A DNA stretch of 35,332 bases from Actinomycetes bacterium (GTDB lineage: Bacteria > Actinomycetota > Actinomycetes > Nanopelagicales > Nanopelagicaceae). The stretch covers positions 10,557-45,888 of the forward strand of contig CAKKQM010000010.1 in NCBI GenBank assembly GCA_919902125.1, in the 5' to 3' direction. The position numbers and the translations under genes are program-made. Shown here piece by piece: positions 6,542 to 18,082 of the stretch. Within the stretch, counting starts at the first letter, position 1. Each line of letters begins with the position of its first letter. The notes under the pieces are model-generated. The model did not search any database. It had not been told where the DNA came from and worked only from the letters and a program-made list of their open reading frames with translations.

Positions 6542-7697
6542 GCGACCACACCTCATCTATTAGTGGAACACCCGGACGATATGCCAGATGAATATAAGAA
6601 GGGGTACTCAAAATTGAGAAGTCCGCGCTAGCACCCACGCTTAAATGCCCGACATCTGTACGACGAAGTGCCATTGCACCCCCTTTGGTTGCAGACCATA
6701 AAGCTTGCTCTGGGGAGAAACGAAGATCGCGTACGGCGATGGCGATCACGAAAGGCATATTTGTTGTGTAAGAACTTCCTGGGTTGCAATCTGAAGCCAA
6801 GGCAACGGTTACGCCAGCCTCAAATAATCTGCGTGCATCTGGATATTGCGATCGTGTAGAAAACTCAGCAGCCGGCAAGAGTGTTGCCACCGTGTTGGAC
6901 TTGGCAAGCGCGCTGATATCAGCATCGGAGATATGACTAACATGATCAACTGAAGCGGCATCTAATTCAACGCCAATTTGCACGCCTTCGCCTGGTTCGA
7001 GTTGATTAGCGTGTAACCTTGGCAGTAGTCCTTTAGCGATTCCCGCCTTTAAAATCTGGCGCGCTTGGTCTGCTGTAAATGCGCCTTTGTCGCAGAAAAC
7101 GTCGATCCATTTAGAGTGGGCAAGCGCAGCGTTCAACATAGGGCCACAGACCAGGTCTACATAATCATCGGGGCTATCTCTGAATTCTTTTGGCACAACA
7201 TGCGCGCCCAAGAAAGTTGTCTCATCGGTCACTTGCTTAGCAACAACTAGCGAACGTGCTTCATCGTCAACAGTGAGTCCATATCCAGATTTGCATTCAA
7301 TGGTGGTGGTTCCCGCGGCATTCGCCTCCGCCACTAAACGCCTCGCGCTCTGTAGCAATTGACCGTTGCTGGCCTTGCGAGTTAATTCCACAGTGTAATT
7401 AATTCCGCCAGCGTCGTAACCCTCCCTTTGCATCCGTGCCCGAAACTCCGCAGCACGGTCGCCAGCAAAAACGAGATGTGCATGGCTGTCAACGAAACCT
7501 GGAATAACGCAGCGGCCTTGGGCATTTACACGATTGGCTATCTCAGATCGCGGAGCAATTTGCGATGGTCCAACCCACGTTACTAAGTCACCTTCAACGA
7601 CAAATGCTGCATCGGGAAGCAATCCCAGTGGCGTGCCATCTATAGAAGGATCATTGGTCACCAAAAGACCAATATTGTCAACGAGGGTGCGAGTCAT
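6522..7697 (-). CDS. hutI: Imidazolonepropionase
   Basis: VDSHAHLVFAGDR, EFRARMQREGYDAGGI, ASDCNPGSS; operon context. Confidence 0.95.
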   Translation of the reverse strand: MTRTLVDNIGLLVTNDPSIDGTPLGLLPDAAFVVEGDLVTWVGPSQIAPRSEIANRVNAQGRCVIPGFVDSHAHLVFAGDRAAEFRARMQREGYDAGGINYTVELTRKASNGQLLQSARRLVAEANAAGTTTIECKSGYGLTVDDEARSLVVAKQVTDETTFLGAHVVPKEFRDSPDDYVDLVCGPMLNAALAHSKWIDVFCDKGAFTADQARQILKAGIAKGLLPRLHANQLEPGEGVQIGVELDAASVDHVSHISDADISALAKSNTVATLLPAAEFSTRSQYPDARRLFEAGVTVALASDCNPGSSYTTNMPFVIAIAVRDLRFSPEQALWSATKGGAMALRRTDVGHLSVGASADFSILSTPSYIHLAYRPGVPLIDEVWSHGNRIK

Positions 7698-7699
7698 GG

Positions 7700-9370
7700 C
7701 TACTCAGTATCCAGCATTGGTACGGGCACATGCTTTGTGCGTGCAGTTTCCAGCGCACCTTCATAACCCGCATCTGCATGACGGATCACGCCCATACCTG
7801 GGTCATTTGTTAATACTCGAGCCAATTTCTGGGCCGCTAACTTGGTGCCATCTGCCACTGAGACTTGCCCCGCGTGAATTGATCGGCCGATACCGACGCC
7901 GCCGCCGTGGTGAATTGATACCCATGAAGCACCTGATGAAATATTGACCATGGCATTAAGTAGCGGCCAATCTGCAATTGCATCAGATCCGTCCAGCATC
8001 GCTTCGGTTTCACGATAAGGCGATGCAACTGAGCCACAGTCCAAGTGATCGCGCCCAATAACAATGGGGGCGCGAACTTCGCCTCTAGCAACCAGATCAT
8101 TAAAAGCTAAGCCCGCTTTATCGCGTTCGCCATAACCTAACCAACAGATGCGAGCAGGCAGACCTTGGAAGGCAACTTTTTCTTGCGCCATAGTGATCCA
8201 GCGATGCAAGCCTTCATTTTCAGGAAAAAGTTCGAGCACTGCTTTATCTGTACGGTAAATATCTTTTGGATCTCCCGACAGGGCCACCCAACGGAATGGC
8301 CCTTTGCCTTCGCAGAATAAGGGACGGATATATGCAGGGATAAAGCCAGGGAATGAAAAAGCTTTGTCGTACCCACCTTGCCTAGCTTCAGCGCGGATGG
8401 AATTACCGTAATCAAAGACTTCCGCGCCCTTGCCCATAAAGCCAACCATCGCCTCAACATGTTTGGCCATCGATTCGCGTGCCTTGCGGGTGAAGTCTTC
8501 GGGATTCCTCTTGGCTAATTCAGTAGCATCGGCAAAATCCACACTGATTGGAATATACGCAAGGGGATCATGCGCTGATGTCTGGTCAGTGACGATGTCG
8601 AAGGGCACATCCATCATGAGTAATTGAGGAACTAGAACGGCAGCATTACCGACTAGACCAACTGAGAGTGGTCGTCCTTCACTTTTTGCTCTGAGCACGC
8701 GTTCAATTGCATCGCTGAGATTATCTGCAATTTCATCGAGGTAGCGAGTCTCCACTCGTTTAGCCAGTCGCGTCTGATCAATATCAATAATTAAGCAGAC
8801 GCCACCATTCATTGTTACCGCTAATGGCTGGGCGCCTCCCATTCCTCCGCAACCCGCCGTGAGCGTCAACGTTCCTTGCAGTGTGCCATTAAATCGCTTA
8901 TGTGCAATTGCTGAAAATGTTTCGTATGTACCTTGCAAAATTCCTTGAGTGCCGATGTAGATCCACGATCCTGCAGTCATCTGCCCATACATTGTTAAAC
9001 CAAGTTGTTCTAAGCGACGAAATTCTGGCCAATTTGCCCAATCCCCCACCAGGTTGGAGTTTGCGATTAAGACTCGTGGCGCCCATTCGTGCGTTTGAAA
9101 AACTCCTACCGGTTTTCCTGATTGCACTAGAAGAGTTTCATCATTTTTGAGTTTGGTTAACGATCGAACTATCGCATCAAAAGAAGGCCAGTCACGAGCA
9201 GCTTTACCTGTGCCTCCGTACACGACCAATTTCTCTGGATGCTCAGCAACTGCAGGATCTAAATTATTATGCAACATACGGATTGCAGCTTCTTGGCCCC
9301 ATCCCAACGCACTCATTGTTGAACCCGTTGCCGCATGCAGAATGCGGGGGGGCGAGGACGTCTGCGTCAT
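7700..9370 (-). CDS. hutU: Urocanate hydratase
   Basis: 556 aa; [22 protein letters not shown] and [16 protein letters not shown] motifs. Confidence 0.96.
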   Translation of the reverse strand: MTQTSSPPRILHAATGSTMSALGWGQEAAIRMLHNNLDPAVAEHPEKLVVYGGTGKAARDWPSFDAIVRSLTKLKNDETLLVQSGKPVGVFQTHEWAPRVLIANSNLVGDWANWPEFRRLEQLGLTMYGQMTAGSWIYIGTQGILQGTYETFSAIAHKRFNGTLQGTLTLTAGCGGMGGAQPLAVTMNGGVCLIIDIDQTRLAKRVETRYLDEIADNLSDAIERVLRAKSEGRPLSVGLVGNAAVLVPQLLMMDVPFDIVTDQTSAHDPLAYIPISVDFADATELAKRNPEDFTRKARESMAKHVEAMVGFMGKGAEVFDYGNSIRAEARQGGYDKAFSFPGFIPAYIRPLFCEGKGPFRWVALSGDPKDIYRTDKAVLELFPENEGLHRWITMAQEKVAFQGLPARICWLGYGERDKAGLAFNDLVARGEVRAPIVIGRDHLDCGSVASPYRETEAMLDGSDAIADWPLLNAMVNISSGASWVSIHHGGGVGIGRSIHAGQVSVADGTKLAAQKLARVLTNDPGMGVIRHADAGYEGALETARTKHVPVPMLDTE

Positions 9371-9408
9371 AAGTGGAGAATATCGCGACTTTGACCCAGA
9401 CTAGGCCT

Positions 9409-10917
9409 ATGTCTTCTCCTCGTACGGTAGATCCTGATTTTCTTGCTCTCCCACTTTCTGCCACAGCCGATGCTGCACTCAGCACCGCGGCAAGCGCAGG
9501 CGCATCCCACGTTGATGTACGTATCGAACGAGTCCGTACTGGATATCTACAGTTACGCGATGCACATCCAGAATCACAATCTGATAACACAGTCACTGGC
9601 GTCGGTGTGCGCGTCATCATTAATGGCACATGGGGTTTTGCATCATCTCCCGAAATATCCCCCGAGGTTGCGAAAAAACTAGCGCAGACCGCAGTTGCAA
9701 TGGCCAAGACAAGCAAACCACTCTCGACCGAGGAGGTCGCACTTGCCCCTGAGCCGGTGTATGGCAAGCAAACGTGGGTCTCTGACTATGAAATTGATCC
9801 CTTTTCTGTTCCCGATAAATCAAAAATCGCACGCTTAGCGCAATTAAGCAACAAGCTCCTTGCCACTTCGACGGTCAACCATGTCAGTGCGAACACTGTG
9901 TATGTAAAAGAACAGAAGTTCTACGCTGATTCCTATGGGACTACAACTACACAACAACGCGTACGCGTCCAGACTCAGATCGATGCAGTCAGCGTTGGTG
10001 ATCACGGCTTCGAATCCATGCGCACTCTTGCTCAGCCCGCTGGTTTTGGTTGGGAATGGATGGATAATGATCTCTACAACTGGGATGCAGAGATCGACGA
10101 ACTCCCCACCTTACTTGCAGAGAAAGTTAAAGCACCTAGCGTTGAAGCTGGAAAATACAATCTTCTTATTCATCCCAGTAATCTTTGGCTGACGATTCAC
10201 GAATCTATCGGCCATGCCACCGAACTGGATCGTGCTATTGGATATGAAGCAAACTATGCAGGAACCTCCTTTGCTACCCCTGAGAAGTTGGGAAAATTAA
10301 AGTACGGCTCGGAGTTGATGAATGTCACTGGAGATCGCATCACTCCGCACGGCTTAAGCACCGTTGGTTTTGATGACGAAGGTGTTGCTGCTCAGCAATG
10401 GGACATTATCAAAGATGGAACCTTGGTGGGTTACCAATTAGATCGACGGATCTCTGCACGGGTGGGTCGCGAACGGAGCAATGGTTGTGCATTCGCCGAC
10501 TCTCCGGCTCATGTGCCAATTCAACGTATGCCAAATGTTTCCTTGCAGGCCGATCCCAATGGTCCCGATCTGAATGGATTAATCGCCAGCATCGAGGATG
10601 GCATTTTAATTAAGGGCGATAAATCTTGGTCAATTGATATGCAACGGTACAATTTTCAATTTACAGGTCAGCAGTTTCACCGCATCAAGAATGGAAAAAT
10701 TGTTGGGCAAGTAAAGGATCTCGCCTATCAAGCTACAACAACAGAGTTCTGGGGTGCAATGCGCACTGTGGGCGGTCCTTCTACTTACGTACTTGGTGGC
10801 GCATTCAACTGTGGCAAAGGACAACCTAGCCAAGTTGCAGCGGTAAGTCATGGATGTCCCGCGGTAATCTTTGAGCAGATCAATGTCCTTAACACCGTTG
10901 CGGAGGCTGGAGCATGA
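9409..10917 (+). CDS. TldD/PmbA family metallopeptidase (TldD-like)
   Basis: HESIGHATELDR active-site motif; ATG 9409 likely, GTG 9373 possible. Confidence 0.88.
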   Translation: MSSPRTVDPDFLALPLSATADAALSTAASAGASHVDVRIERVRTGYLQLRDAHPESQSDNTVTGVGVRVIINGTWGFASSPEISPEVAKKLAQTAVAMAKTSKPLSTEEVALAPEPVYGKQTWVSDYEIDPFSVPDKSKIARLAQLSNKLLATSTVNHVSANTVYVKEQKFYADSYGTTTTQQRVRVQTQIDAVSVGDHGFESMRTLAQPAGFGWEWMDNDLYNWDAEIDELPTLLAEKVKAPSVEAGKYNLLIHPSNLWLTIHESIGHATELDRAIGYEANYAGTSFATPEKLGKLKYGSELMNVTGDRITPHGLSTVGFDDEGVAAQQWDIIKDGTLVGYQLDRRISARVGRERSNGCAFADSPAHVPIQRMPNVSLQADPNGPDLNGLIASIEDGILIKGDKSWSIDMQRYNFQFTGQQFHRIKNGKIVGQVKDLAYQATTTEFWGAMRTVGGPSTYVLGGAFNCGKGQPSQVAAVSHGCPAVIFEQINVLNTVAEAGA

Positions 10918-12305
10918 TCTCGCCACAAGAATTAATCGAGCGCATCACTGCATCTGCCGATTATGATGATTGCATTGTTATTGTCAATGAACAGACTCAA
11001 GCAAATCTTCGTTGGGCAAATAACACGCTGACCACAAATGGTGTTATTGCCGAACGCGCCATCACCGTTATCGCTTTTGTTGCTCTAGATAATGGGATGG
11101 CATCTGGCGGCATAACTCGTGCGGATATTGCTGTCCACGAAATTGATGCGATCGCAAAGGAAGCGGGCGTTGCGGCTCGTGCGGCAGGCAAGGCAAAGGA
11201 TATGGCCAAACTTGCCCGCAACCTTTCTGTTGGCACCTGGAGTGATGCGCACGCCACAACAAGTCCTGCTGTATTTGCGGCAATCGCACCGGCTCTGGGT
11301 GAGATGTTTCAACGCTCGCGTGGCGATGAGATCGAACTTTTCGGTTACGCCGAGCACACTCATCGCACTACCTGGGTTGGCTCTAAAGGCGGATTGCGTC
11401 TGCGTTGGGATCAACCAGCTGGACGTATAGAAATGACCGGAAAATCGCACCAGCGCACCCGTTCCACATGGGAGGGTGTCGCAACTCGGGATTTTTCCAA
11501 TGTTTCGATTGCGGATATTGATACCGCCATTCGTCAACGTTTAGAGTGGCAAGCAAAGCGGATTGAGATTCCAGCAGGGCGTTACAACACGCTCATGCCT
11601 TCAGGTGGCGTCGGTGATATTTTGACTTACCTTTTATGGAGCGCGGCAGGCCGTGATGCTTATGAAGGCCATTCTGTTTTCTCTCGCAAAGACGGCGCAG
11701 GCCCCAAAACACGCGTTGGGGAGAAACTCTCCAACCGCGCCGTAAATTTATACTCAGACTCGAACTATCCAGGACTTGAATGCGCACCTTTTTTAGTTGC
11801 CACTACAAGCGGCCCCACCAGTTCAGTCTTCGATAACGGTCAGAAAAATGACCATACTAATTGGATAACGCAGGGAGAACTTACATCCCTTGTACAGACT
11901 CGAGCATCAGCGGTCGATACTAAACTTTTATTTACTCCTATGGGCGACAACTTGATCATGGAAGTTCCTGGTGCAAAGGGTTCTTTAGAAGATCTCATTG
12001 CCGGCCTTGCAGATGGATTACTACTAACCACTCTTTGGTACATCCGCGAAGTTGATCCAAGCACTCTGCTACTTACCGGGCTCACGCGTGATGGTGTTTA
12101 TCGTGTCAAGGACGGTGAGGTAATTGGCGCAGTAAATAACTTCCGCTGGAATGAATCTCCTGTCGATCTCTTATCTCGCATGAAAACAGTAGGCGCAACG
12201 GAGATAACCCAACCACGCGAATGGGGTGATTACGTTGATCGTACTGCGATGCCGCCGGTTCTCTTTGAGAACTTCAATATGTCAACTGTAAGCCTGGGGA
12301 ACTAA
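10914..12305 (+). CDS. TldD/PmbA family protein (TldE-like partner)
   Basis: 463 aa, ATGA overlap with the tldD-like gene; lacks HExxxH. Confidence 0.86.
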   Translation: MISPQELIERITASADYDDCIVIVNEQTQANLRWANNTLTTNGVIAERAITVIAFVALDNGMASGGITRADIAVHEIDAIAKEAGVAARAAGKAKDMAKLARNLSVGTWSDAHATTSPAVFAAIAPALGEMFQRSRGDEIELFGYAEHTHRTTWVGSKGGLRLRWDQPAGRIEMTGKSHQRTRSTWEGVATRDFSNVSIADIDTAIRQRLEWQAKRIEIPAGRYNTLMPSGGVGDILTYLLWSAAGRDAYEGHSVFSRKDGAGPKTRVGEKLSNRAVNLYSDSNYPGLECAPFLVATTSGPTSSVFDNGQKNDHTNWITQGELTSLVQTRASAVDTKLLFTPMGDNLIMEVPGAKGSLEDLIAGLADGLLLTTLWYIREVDPSTLLLTGLTRDGVYRVKDGEVIGAVNNFRWNESPVDLLSRMKTVGATEITQPREWGDYVDRTAMPPVLFENFNMSTVSLGN

Positions 12306-12312
12306 GAAACTC

Positions 12313-13386
12313 TTAACGCAGGTGGCCGCGTTCGTTTGCTGCACGAAGTGCACGTAAACTATCGCTAGGCCAGATTGAAATAGCAGAGATCGAACATGGC
12401 GCGACATCAATATGAAAAATACTCTCCGGAGATCCACCAATAGCTAAACGGATAGCTTGCTTGATGGGGCCATTGTGAGTCACGACAACAATTCGCTGTC
12501 CTGGATATAACGCAACCAAATCGTTAAGGGCTTCATCGATGCGCCATCCCAGTGCGTCGTAAGACTCTCCTTGCGGTGGCGCATACGCCGAAGATGACAA
12601 CCACGCCTGATATTCCTTGGGATATGCCTGCCTCACTTCATCGACGGACATACCGTCCCATGCACCAAAGGAACATTCAAACCAAACCTCATCAAAAATG
12701 ATGGGAAGATCCACCGCTGCAGCAATCGCCTGCGCTGTTTGCGTAGTGCGCAACAATGGAGAAGCAATCAATACCTCTGGAGTGAGTTTTGCGACCTCAG
12801 CGGCAACTGCCACTGCTTGGGCCTGACCTTCGTCAGTAAGTGGTGGATTTGGCTCACCAGAACCGGAGAACTTGCGATCTGGCGTGAGGATCGTTTCACC
12901 GTGACGAACAAAGTAAATCATGGTGGGAGCTTCATCCGAGCGCAGACGCTCAGTTAAATAGTTCTGCTGCTGTGCAAGATTGCCGCCACGTTCATCGAGA
13001 GCGCGATTAGCAAGACGATCTGCGTGGGAATTTTCCTCACGTGGAATCCAGGTATAAGTGATCAACGAAGGTGCATGTGCGGCACGCGCTTCTTGCGCCA
13101 AAGTGCGCATATCCGGATGCTTAATCTGCCAACGGCCCGACATCTGTTCTACAACCAATTTGCTATCCATTCGGACATCGACTTTTGCTTCTGGATCCAT
13201 CTGGTGAATCGCAACAAGACCTGCAAGGAGTCCGTTGTATTCAGCAACATTATTAGTAGCCGTGCCGATGTAATCATAAAGTTCGGCGATTACTACATTG
13301 TTCTCATGTACTACCGCGCCATAACCAGCATGACCAGGATTTCCACGCGAGCCGCCATCTGCAGTTAATACAAAATGTCGAGCCAC
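12313..13386 (-). CDS. Bifunctional RNase H / histidine phosphatase (Rv2228c-like)
   Basis: RNase HI start (VLTADGGSRGNPGHAGYGAV) fused to RHG phosphatase (YFVRHGETILTPDRKFSG...). GTG start at 13386 overlapping the upstream TAG. Confidence 0.92.
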   Translation of the reverse strand: MARHFVLTADGGSRGNPGHAGYGAVVHENNVVIAELYDYIGTATNNVAEYNGLLAGLVAIHQMDPEAKVDVRMDSKLVVEQMSGRWQIKHPDMRTLAQEARAAHAPSLITYTWIPREENSHADRLANRALDERGGNLAQQQNYLTERLRSDEAPTMIYFVRHGETILTPDRKFSGSGEPNPPLTDEGQAQAVAVAAEVAKLTPEVLIASPLLRTTQTAQAIAAAVDLPIIFDEVWFECSFGAWDGMSVDEVRQAYPKEYQAWLSSSAYAPPQGESYDALGWRIDEALNDLVALYPGQRIVVVTHNGPIKQAIRLAIGGSPESIFHIDVAPCSISAISIWPSDSLRALRAANERGHLR

Positions 13387-14114
13387 TATTTTGCTCCGCG
13401 CACTAAAATACAACGACACTCTTCGCAACGGACGACCTCGTCGGAGGCAAGAGTCTTTATGCGGCTGAGTTCAACGCTATTAATTGCAAGGTGGCATCCG
13501 TCACAACGACCTTCGCGCAGGGCGGCAGCACCAGTGCCGTTGCTGCTGCGGAGTTTTTCGTAAAGATCCACGAGTGCGCCATCAATTGCTGCAACTGTGG
13601 CAAGACGTTCCGAGATGATGGCAGTCACTTCAGATTCAATTGCAGCGAGCGCTGCAGCTTTGCGTGCTTCGATCTGGGTCGCTTGTGCGATGAGCAAATT
13701 TTCTTCTGCTTTTAATTCATCCAGACGCGCTTTAACGGAATCCATCCGGAGCATGATTTCGAGTTCAACTTCTTCTAATTCAGAACGGCGGCTAGTAAGG
13801 GTCTGCACTTCATGTTGCAACTTCTCAAGTTCTTTTGGGGCAGTTGATCCATCAGCCAGGCGCTTTTCATCTCGCTCGAGCCTGGCAACAACTTGTTCAA
13901 CATCTGATTCAGAGCGCGAAAGTTCACGCTTGATATCACTGATCTGAGTCTGGGCCGCAATTTCTAGATCACGCACGACGGTTAAACGTTGAGTCGTCCC
14001 AAGTAATTCAGCAATCTCAGGTAGAGCAGAAGCTTTATTGTGCAGCATGGCTACGTGAAAATCCATCCGTTGGATATCGAGAATTTGCAACTGATCACTG
14101 GGGTTGGCTTTCAT
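13386..14114 (-). CDS. C4-type zinc ribbon, coiled-coil protein (CdsZ/Rv2229c-like)
   Basis: Long coiled coil, C-terminal CDGCHLAI...VVRCEECRCILVR. Confidence 0.85.
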   Translation of the reverse strand: MKANPSDQLQILDIQRMDFHVAMLHNKASALPEIAELLGTTQRLTVVRDLEIAAQTQISDIKRELSRSESDVEQVVARLERDEKRLADGSTAPKELEKLQHEVQTLTSRRSELEEVELEIMLRMDSVKARLDELKAEENLLIAQATQIEARKAAALAAIESEVTAIISERLATVAAIDGALVDLYEKLRSSNGTGAAALREGRCDGCHLAINSVELSRIKTLASDEVVRCEECRCILVRGAK

Positions 14115-14142
14115 CTTTCTCCAACCTCCTTTTCGTCAAGAC

Positions 14143-14217
14143 TGGTGGGCGCTGAGGGTTTCGAACCCCCGACATCCTCGGTGTAAACGAGGCGCTCTAC
14201 CACTGAGCTAAGCACCC
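14143..14217 (-). tRNA. tRNA-Val (anticodon TAC), CCA encoded
   Basis: GGGTGCTTAGCTCAGTGGTAGAGCGCCTCGTTTACACCGAGGATGTCGGGGGTTCGAAACCCTCAGCGCCCACCA; full cloverleaf. Confidence 0.95.
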
Positions 14218-14268
14218 TAAGGCACCCGAATGCTACTGGATTAGTGCACGTAGAACGAATTCGTCATG

Positions 14269-14727
14269 CTACAACGCTGAAATTGCAGCCTTGTAATCAA
14301 CAATATTGCGCGCATCACCCATGCCGTTGACCACTTGCCAACGTAAAATACCGACTTTATCGATTACAAAGGTGCCACGGATTGCACAGCCACGAGTTTC
14401 TTCAAAGACGCCATATGCCTTTGCCACAGTCCCATGTGGCCAGAAGTCGGAGAGGATGGGAAATTTATATCCCTCTGATTCAGCGAATGCGCGTTGCGCA
14501 TGCATTGGGTCGCAGGAAATTGCGATCAATTGCACGTTCTCGTTTTGAAATGCACTCAAGTCATCACGGATTGCGCAAAGCTCGCCTGTACATCTTCCAG
14601 AGAATGCAAATGGATAAAAGAGAACTACAACGTTCTTTTCGCCCTTAAATGAAGCGAGTGAAATTTTCTCACCGTGTTGATTGAGTAACTCAAAATCAGG
14701 AGCAGGATTTCCAATAGTTAGCGACAT
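14269..14727 (-). CDS. Peroxiredoxin (AhpE-like)
   Basis: FYPFAFSGRCTGELCAIRDD; start MSLTIGNPAPDFELL. Confidence 0.88.
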   Translation of the reverse strand: MSLTIGNPAPDFELLNQHGEKISLASFKGEKNVVVLFYPFAFSGRCTGELCAIRDDLSAFQNENVQLIAISCDPMHAQRAFAESEGYKFPILSDFWPHGTVAKAYGVFEETRGCAIRGTFVIDKVGILRWQVVNGMGDARNIVDYKAAISAL

Positions 14728-14737
14728 AGCACGCAAC

Positions 14738-15151
14738 CTATCGCTTACTCGACTTACGTGCCACCAATCGCGTCGCTGACCAATCAGTGGCAATAGCAAA
14801 CGTTGAGGTCTGACTCAATCCAGCAATTGGAGCTGCGTCTTGAATATCACTTGGTTCCACATGGCCAATCCTGCCAGCCTTTGGTGTTAGAACCCATATT
14901 TGTCCGCTCTCGGATAAATACGTAAGGCCATCAACCAATTCATCCACAAGATCGCCGTCGCCGTCGCGCCACCAAAGCAGAACAGCATCAACGACTTCTT
15001 GAATGTCGCCAGTAAGAAATTGATTTCCGGTAATTTGGGTAATGCCTTGACGCAAGGTTTCATCGCAATCATTGCTATGGCCGACCTCCACTATGAGGTA
15101 GCCAGGTTCAAAGCCCATCCGTGTTGCCATTGACTCCGTGCGGGTAGTCAC
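14738..15151 (-). CDS. DUF3052 family protein (Rv2239c-like)
   Basis: Between peroxiredoxin and aceE as in mycobacteria; WWRDGDGDLVDELVDGLTYLSESGQIWVLTPKAGR. Confidence 0.8.
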   Translation of the reverse strand: MTTRTESMATRMGFEPGYLIVEVGHSNDCDETLRQGITQITGNQFLTGDIQEVVDAVLLWWRDGDGDLVDELVDGLTYLSESGQIWVLTPKAGRIGHVEPSDIQDAAPIAGLSQTSTFAIATDWSATRLVARKSSKR

Positions 15152-15361
15152 AAACTCTTATCCTCTCCTTATATTGATGATCCATGTACCGATGACCAAG
15201 TCCACCTAAGAGTTGCTTTTTTCGCAAGCCTTTTTGGGACTTAAATCCTAATTTCCCCATATTTTGCTCAAATCCTGATGTTGATAGGGTCGCTATCCCA
15301 TCTATCGGTCGAGTAAAAGCGCCAATGTGACGCAAGAGGCTAAAGAGGGAAAGATAGGGGT

Positions 15362-18082
15362 ATGAGCGAAATTTTTGAGGCGCCCGATCAGGTTATAGAC
15401 CAACTTGTAGATACCGATCCGGAAGAGACAGCTGAATGGCACGCTTCTTTTGATTCAGCCCTCTCTCATGCCGGACCAGTCCGTGCCCGATACCTAATGC
15501 TCAGCCTCTTGCAGCGTGCACGTGAAAAAAATGTTGGTATCCCCAATCTACTTACGACTGATTACATCAACACGATCCCACCTGAACGCGAACCAGAATT
15601 TCCTGGAGATGAAGCCATTGAACGTCAAATCCGGGCATTTATCCGTTGGAATGCGGCGATGTTGGTGCATCGCGCGCAACGTCCAGGCGTTGGCGTCGGT
15701 GGGCATATTTCAACGTATGCATCATCTGCGGCCTTATATGAAGTGGGCTTCAATCACTTCTTCCGCGGTAAAGATCATCCCGGCGGCGGGGATCAGATCT
15801 ACTTCCAAGGTCATGCAAGCCCTGGAATGTATGCGCGCGCATTTCTGGAGGGACGCTTCAGCGAAGATCAACTTGATGGATTTCGCCAGGAACTTTCACA
15901 CATCGGCGGCGGACTTTCTTCATATCCTCATCCCCGTTTGATGCCGGAGTTCTGGGAATTTCCAACAGTCTCCATGGGCCTTGGCCCGATCAATGCAATT
16001 TATCAAGCTCGATTTAATCGTTACCTACATAACCGTGGCATTAAAGACACCAGCGATCAAAATGTCTGGGCATTCTTAGGCGATGGCGAGATGGATGAAG
16101 TAGAAAGCCTTGGCGCAATTGGACTTGCTGCCCGGGAAGGCCTCGACAATCTCACCTTCGTTATTAACTGCAACTTGCAACGCCTTGATGGACCGGTGCG
16201 CGGCAACGGCAAGATCATCCAAGAGCTTGAATCGATCTTTGGTGGTGCAGGGTGGAACGTCCTCAAAGTTGTATGGGGTCGCGAATGGGATCCGCTACTG
16301 GCCCAAGATCGTGAGGGTGCGCTTGTCCAATTAATGAACCAGACCCCTGATGGTGATTACCAGACTCTCAAAGCTGAAAATGGCGCATACGTACGTGAAC
16401 ATTTCTTTGGCAAAGATCCACGCACCGCAGCAATGGTTGCTAACTGGAGCGATGATCAGATCTGGCATCTCAAACGTGGCGGTCATGACTATCACAAACT
16501 TTATGCGGCATATCATGCAGCGACGCAACACAAGGGACGCCCAACAGTCATCCTTGCCAAAACCATTAAGGGCTGGACTCTGGGTTCGCACTTCGAAGGC
16601 CGCAACTCCACCCATCAAATGAAGAAGATGACAATGGAAGATATCGTCATGTTCCGCGATCGTTTGAGAATTCCAATTCCTGATAGCCAACTTGATGCAA
16701 AATTGCCGCCGTACTTCCGACCTGCAGAAAATTCGGAAGAAAATCAATATCTCATCGAACGCCGCCTGGCCCTGGGCGGCTCACTTCCACGCCGTCGGTC
16801 AATTTCTAAGCCCTTGCCGCAACCACCTGACTCGGTTTACGACTCGGTCAAACGTGGTTCAGGTCGTCAAGAAATAGCAACCACGATGGCATTTGTCCGC
16901 ATGCTGAAAGATCTTATTAAAGATCCAGCCATTGGAAACCGATTTGTTCCGATTATTCCCGACGAAGCTCGCACATTCGGTATGGATGCGTTATTCCCAA
17001 CGCTGAAGATCTACTCTCCACTGGGCCAGACCTATACCTCTGTAGATCGCGAGTTGTTGCTCTCTTACAAGGAATCAACCTCTGGGGTGATTCTGCATGA
17101 AGGTATTAATGAAGCTGGCTCAGTCGCATCATTTACTGCCGTAGGTACGTCTTACTCAACCCATGACGAGCCGATGATCCCGATTTACATCTTCTACTCA
17201 ATGTTCGGTTTCCAGCGGACTGGCGATGCATTCTGGGCGGCAAGTGACCAGATGACTCGAGGTTTTGTCCTTGGCGCAACGGCAGGACGGACAACTCTTA
17301 ACGGAGAAGGCCTGCAACATGAAGATGGACATTCCCTTCTCCTTGCTTCCACCAACCCAGCAGTAGTTGCCTATGATCCAGCTTTTGGGTTTGAACTTGG
17401 ACATATTGTTAAAGATGGTCTGCGCCGAATGTACGGCGAAAATAGCGAAAATATCTACTACTACTTGACCGTCTACAACGAGCCGTACATGCAACCGGCA
17501 GAACCAGAGAACCTCGATGTTGAAGGTTTACTACGTGGAATTTACGCTTACTCCCCCGCAACCAAGAGCACAAAGAAGCAAGCTCAAATCTTAGCTTCGG
17601 GGGTTGGTGTGAATTGGGCCCTTAAAGCCCAAGAACTCTTGGCAAATGACTGGGGCGTGGCTGCATCAGTCTGGTCGGTAACTTCCTGGAACGAATTGCG
17701 TCGGGATGGTCTGGATGTGAATCGTCATAACTTGCTGCATCCAGAGGATCAGAAGCAGGCATACATCACGAGCAAACTGACAGGGGCGCAAGGCCCAGTT
17801 GTTGCGGTAAGTGATTTCATGTGCGCCGTGCAAGATCAGATTGCCCCCTGGGTAGAACAGCCATTCTTCTCTCTGGGTACAGATGGCTTCGGACTCTCCG
17901 ACACCCGTGGAGCACTGCGTCGCCACTTCAAAGTCGATGCTGAATCGATTGCTATCGCCGTCTTGACGCAACTTGCCAAGAGCGGCGAAGTAGAGCAGAG
18001 CGTCATCACAGAAGCAATTGAGAAATATCAAATCTTTGACATTTCCGCCGCCGATCCTGGCAATACCGAAGGCTCCGGTTGA
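15362..18082 (+). CDS. aceE: Pyruvate dehydrogenase E1 component, homodimeric type
   Basis: 906 aa; [30 protein letters not shown] thiamine-diphosphate region. Confidence 0.97.
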   Translation: MSEIFEAPDQVIDQLVDTDPEETAEWHASFDSALSHAGPVRARYLMLSLLQRAREKNVGIPNLLTTDYINTIPPEREPEFPGDEAIERQIRAFIRWNAAMLVHRAQRPGVGVGGHISTYASSAALYEVGFNHFFRGKDHPGGGDQIYFQGHASPGMYARAFLEGRFSEDQLDGFRQELSHIGGGLSSYPHPRLMPEFWEFPTVSMGLGPINAIYQARFNRYLHNRGIKDTSDQNVWAFLGDGEMDEVESLGAIGLAAREGLDNLTFVINCNLQRLDGPVRGNGKIIQELESIFGGAGWNVLKVVWGREWDPLLAQDREGALVQLMNQTPDGDYQTLKAENGAYVREHFFGKDPRTAAMVANWSDDQIWHLKRGGHDYHKLYAAYHAATQHKGRPTVILAKTIKGWTLGSHFEGRNSTHQMKKMTMEDIVMFRDRLRIPIPDSQLDAKLPPYFRPAENSEENQYLIERRLALGGSLPRRRSISKPLPQPPDSVYDSVKRGSGRQEIATTMAFVRMLKDLIKDPAIGNRFVPIIPDEARTFGMDALFPTLKIYSPLGQTYTSVDRELLLSYKESTSGVILHEGINEAGSVASFTAVGTSYSTHDEPMIPIYIFYSMFGFQRTGDAFWAASDQMTRGFVLGATAGRTTLNGEGLQHEDGHSLLLASTNPAVVAYDPAFGFELGHIVKDGLRRMYGENSENIYYYLTVYNEPYMQPAEPENLDVEGLLRGIYAYSPATKSTKKQAQILASGVGVNWALKAQELLANDWGVAASVWSVTSWNELRRDGLDVNRHNLLHPEDQKQAYITSKLTGAQGPVVAVSDFMCAVQDQIAPWVEQPFFSLGTDGFGLSDTRGALRRHFKVDAESIAIAVLTQLAKSGEVEQSVITEAIEKYQIFDISAADPGNTEGSG

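Noticed and set aside
12313-15151. RNase H-phosphatase / zinc-ribbon / tRNA-Val / peroxiredoxin / DUF3052 order as a novel cluster
   Set aside because: Parallels the known mycobacterial Rv2228c-Rv2241 order; conserved, not novel.
15152-15361. Possible riboswitch or regulator site upstream of aceE
   Set aside because: 210-bp leader with a few short repeats (gatag...ctatc) but no recognisable structure.
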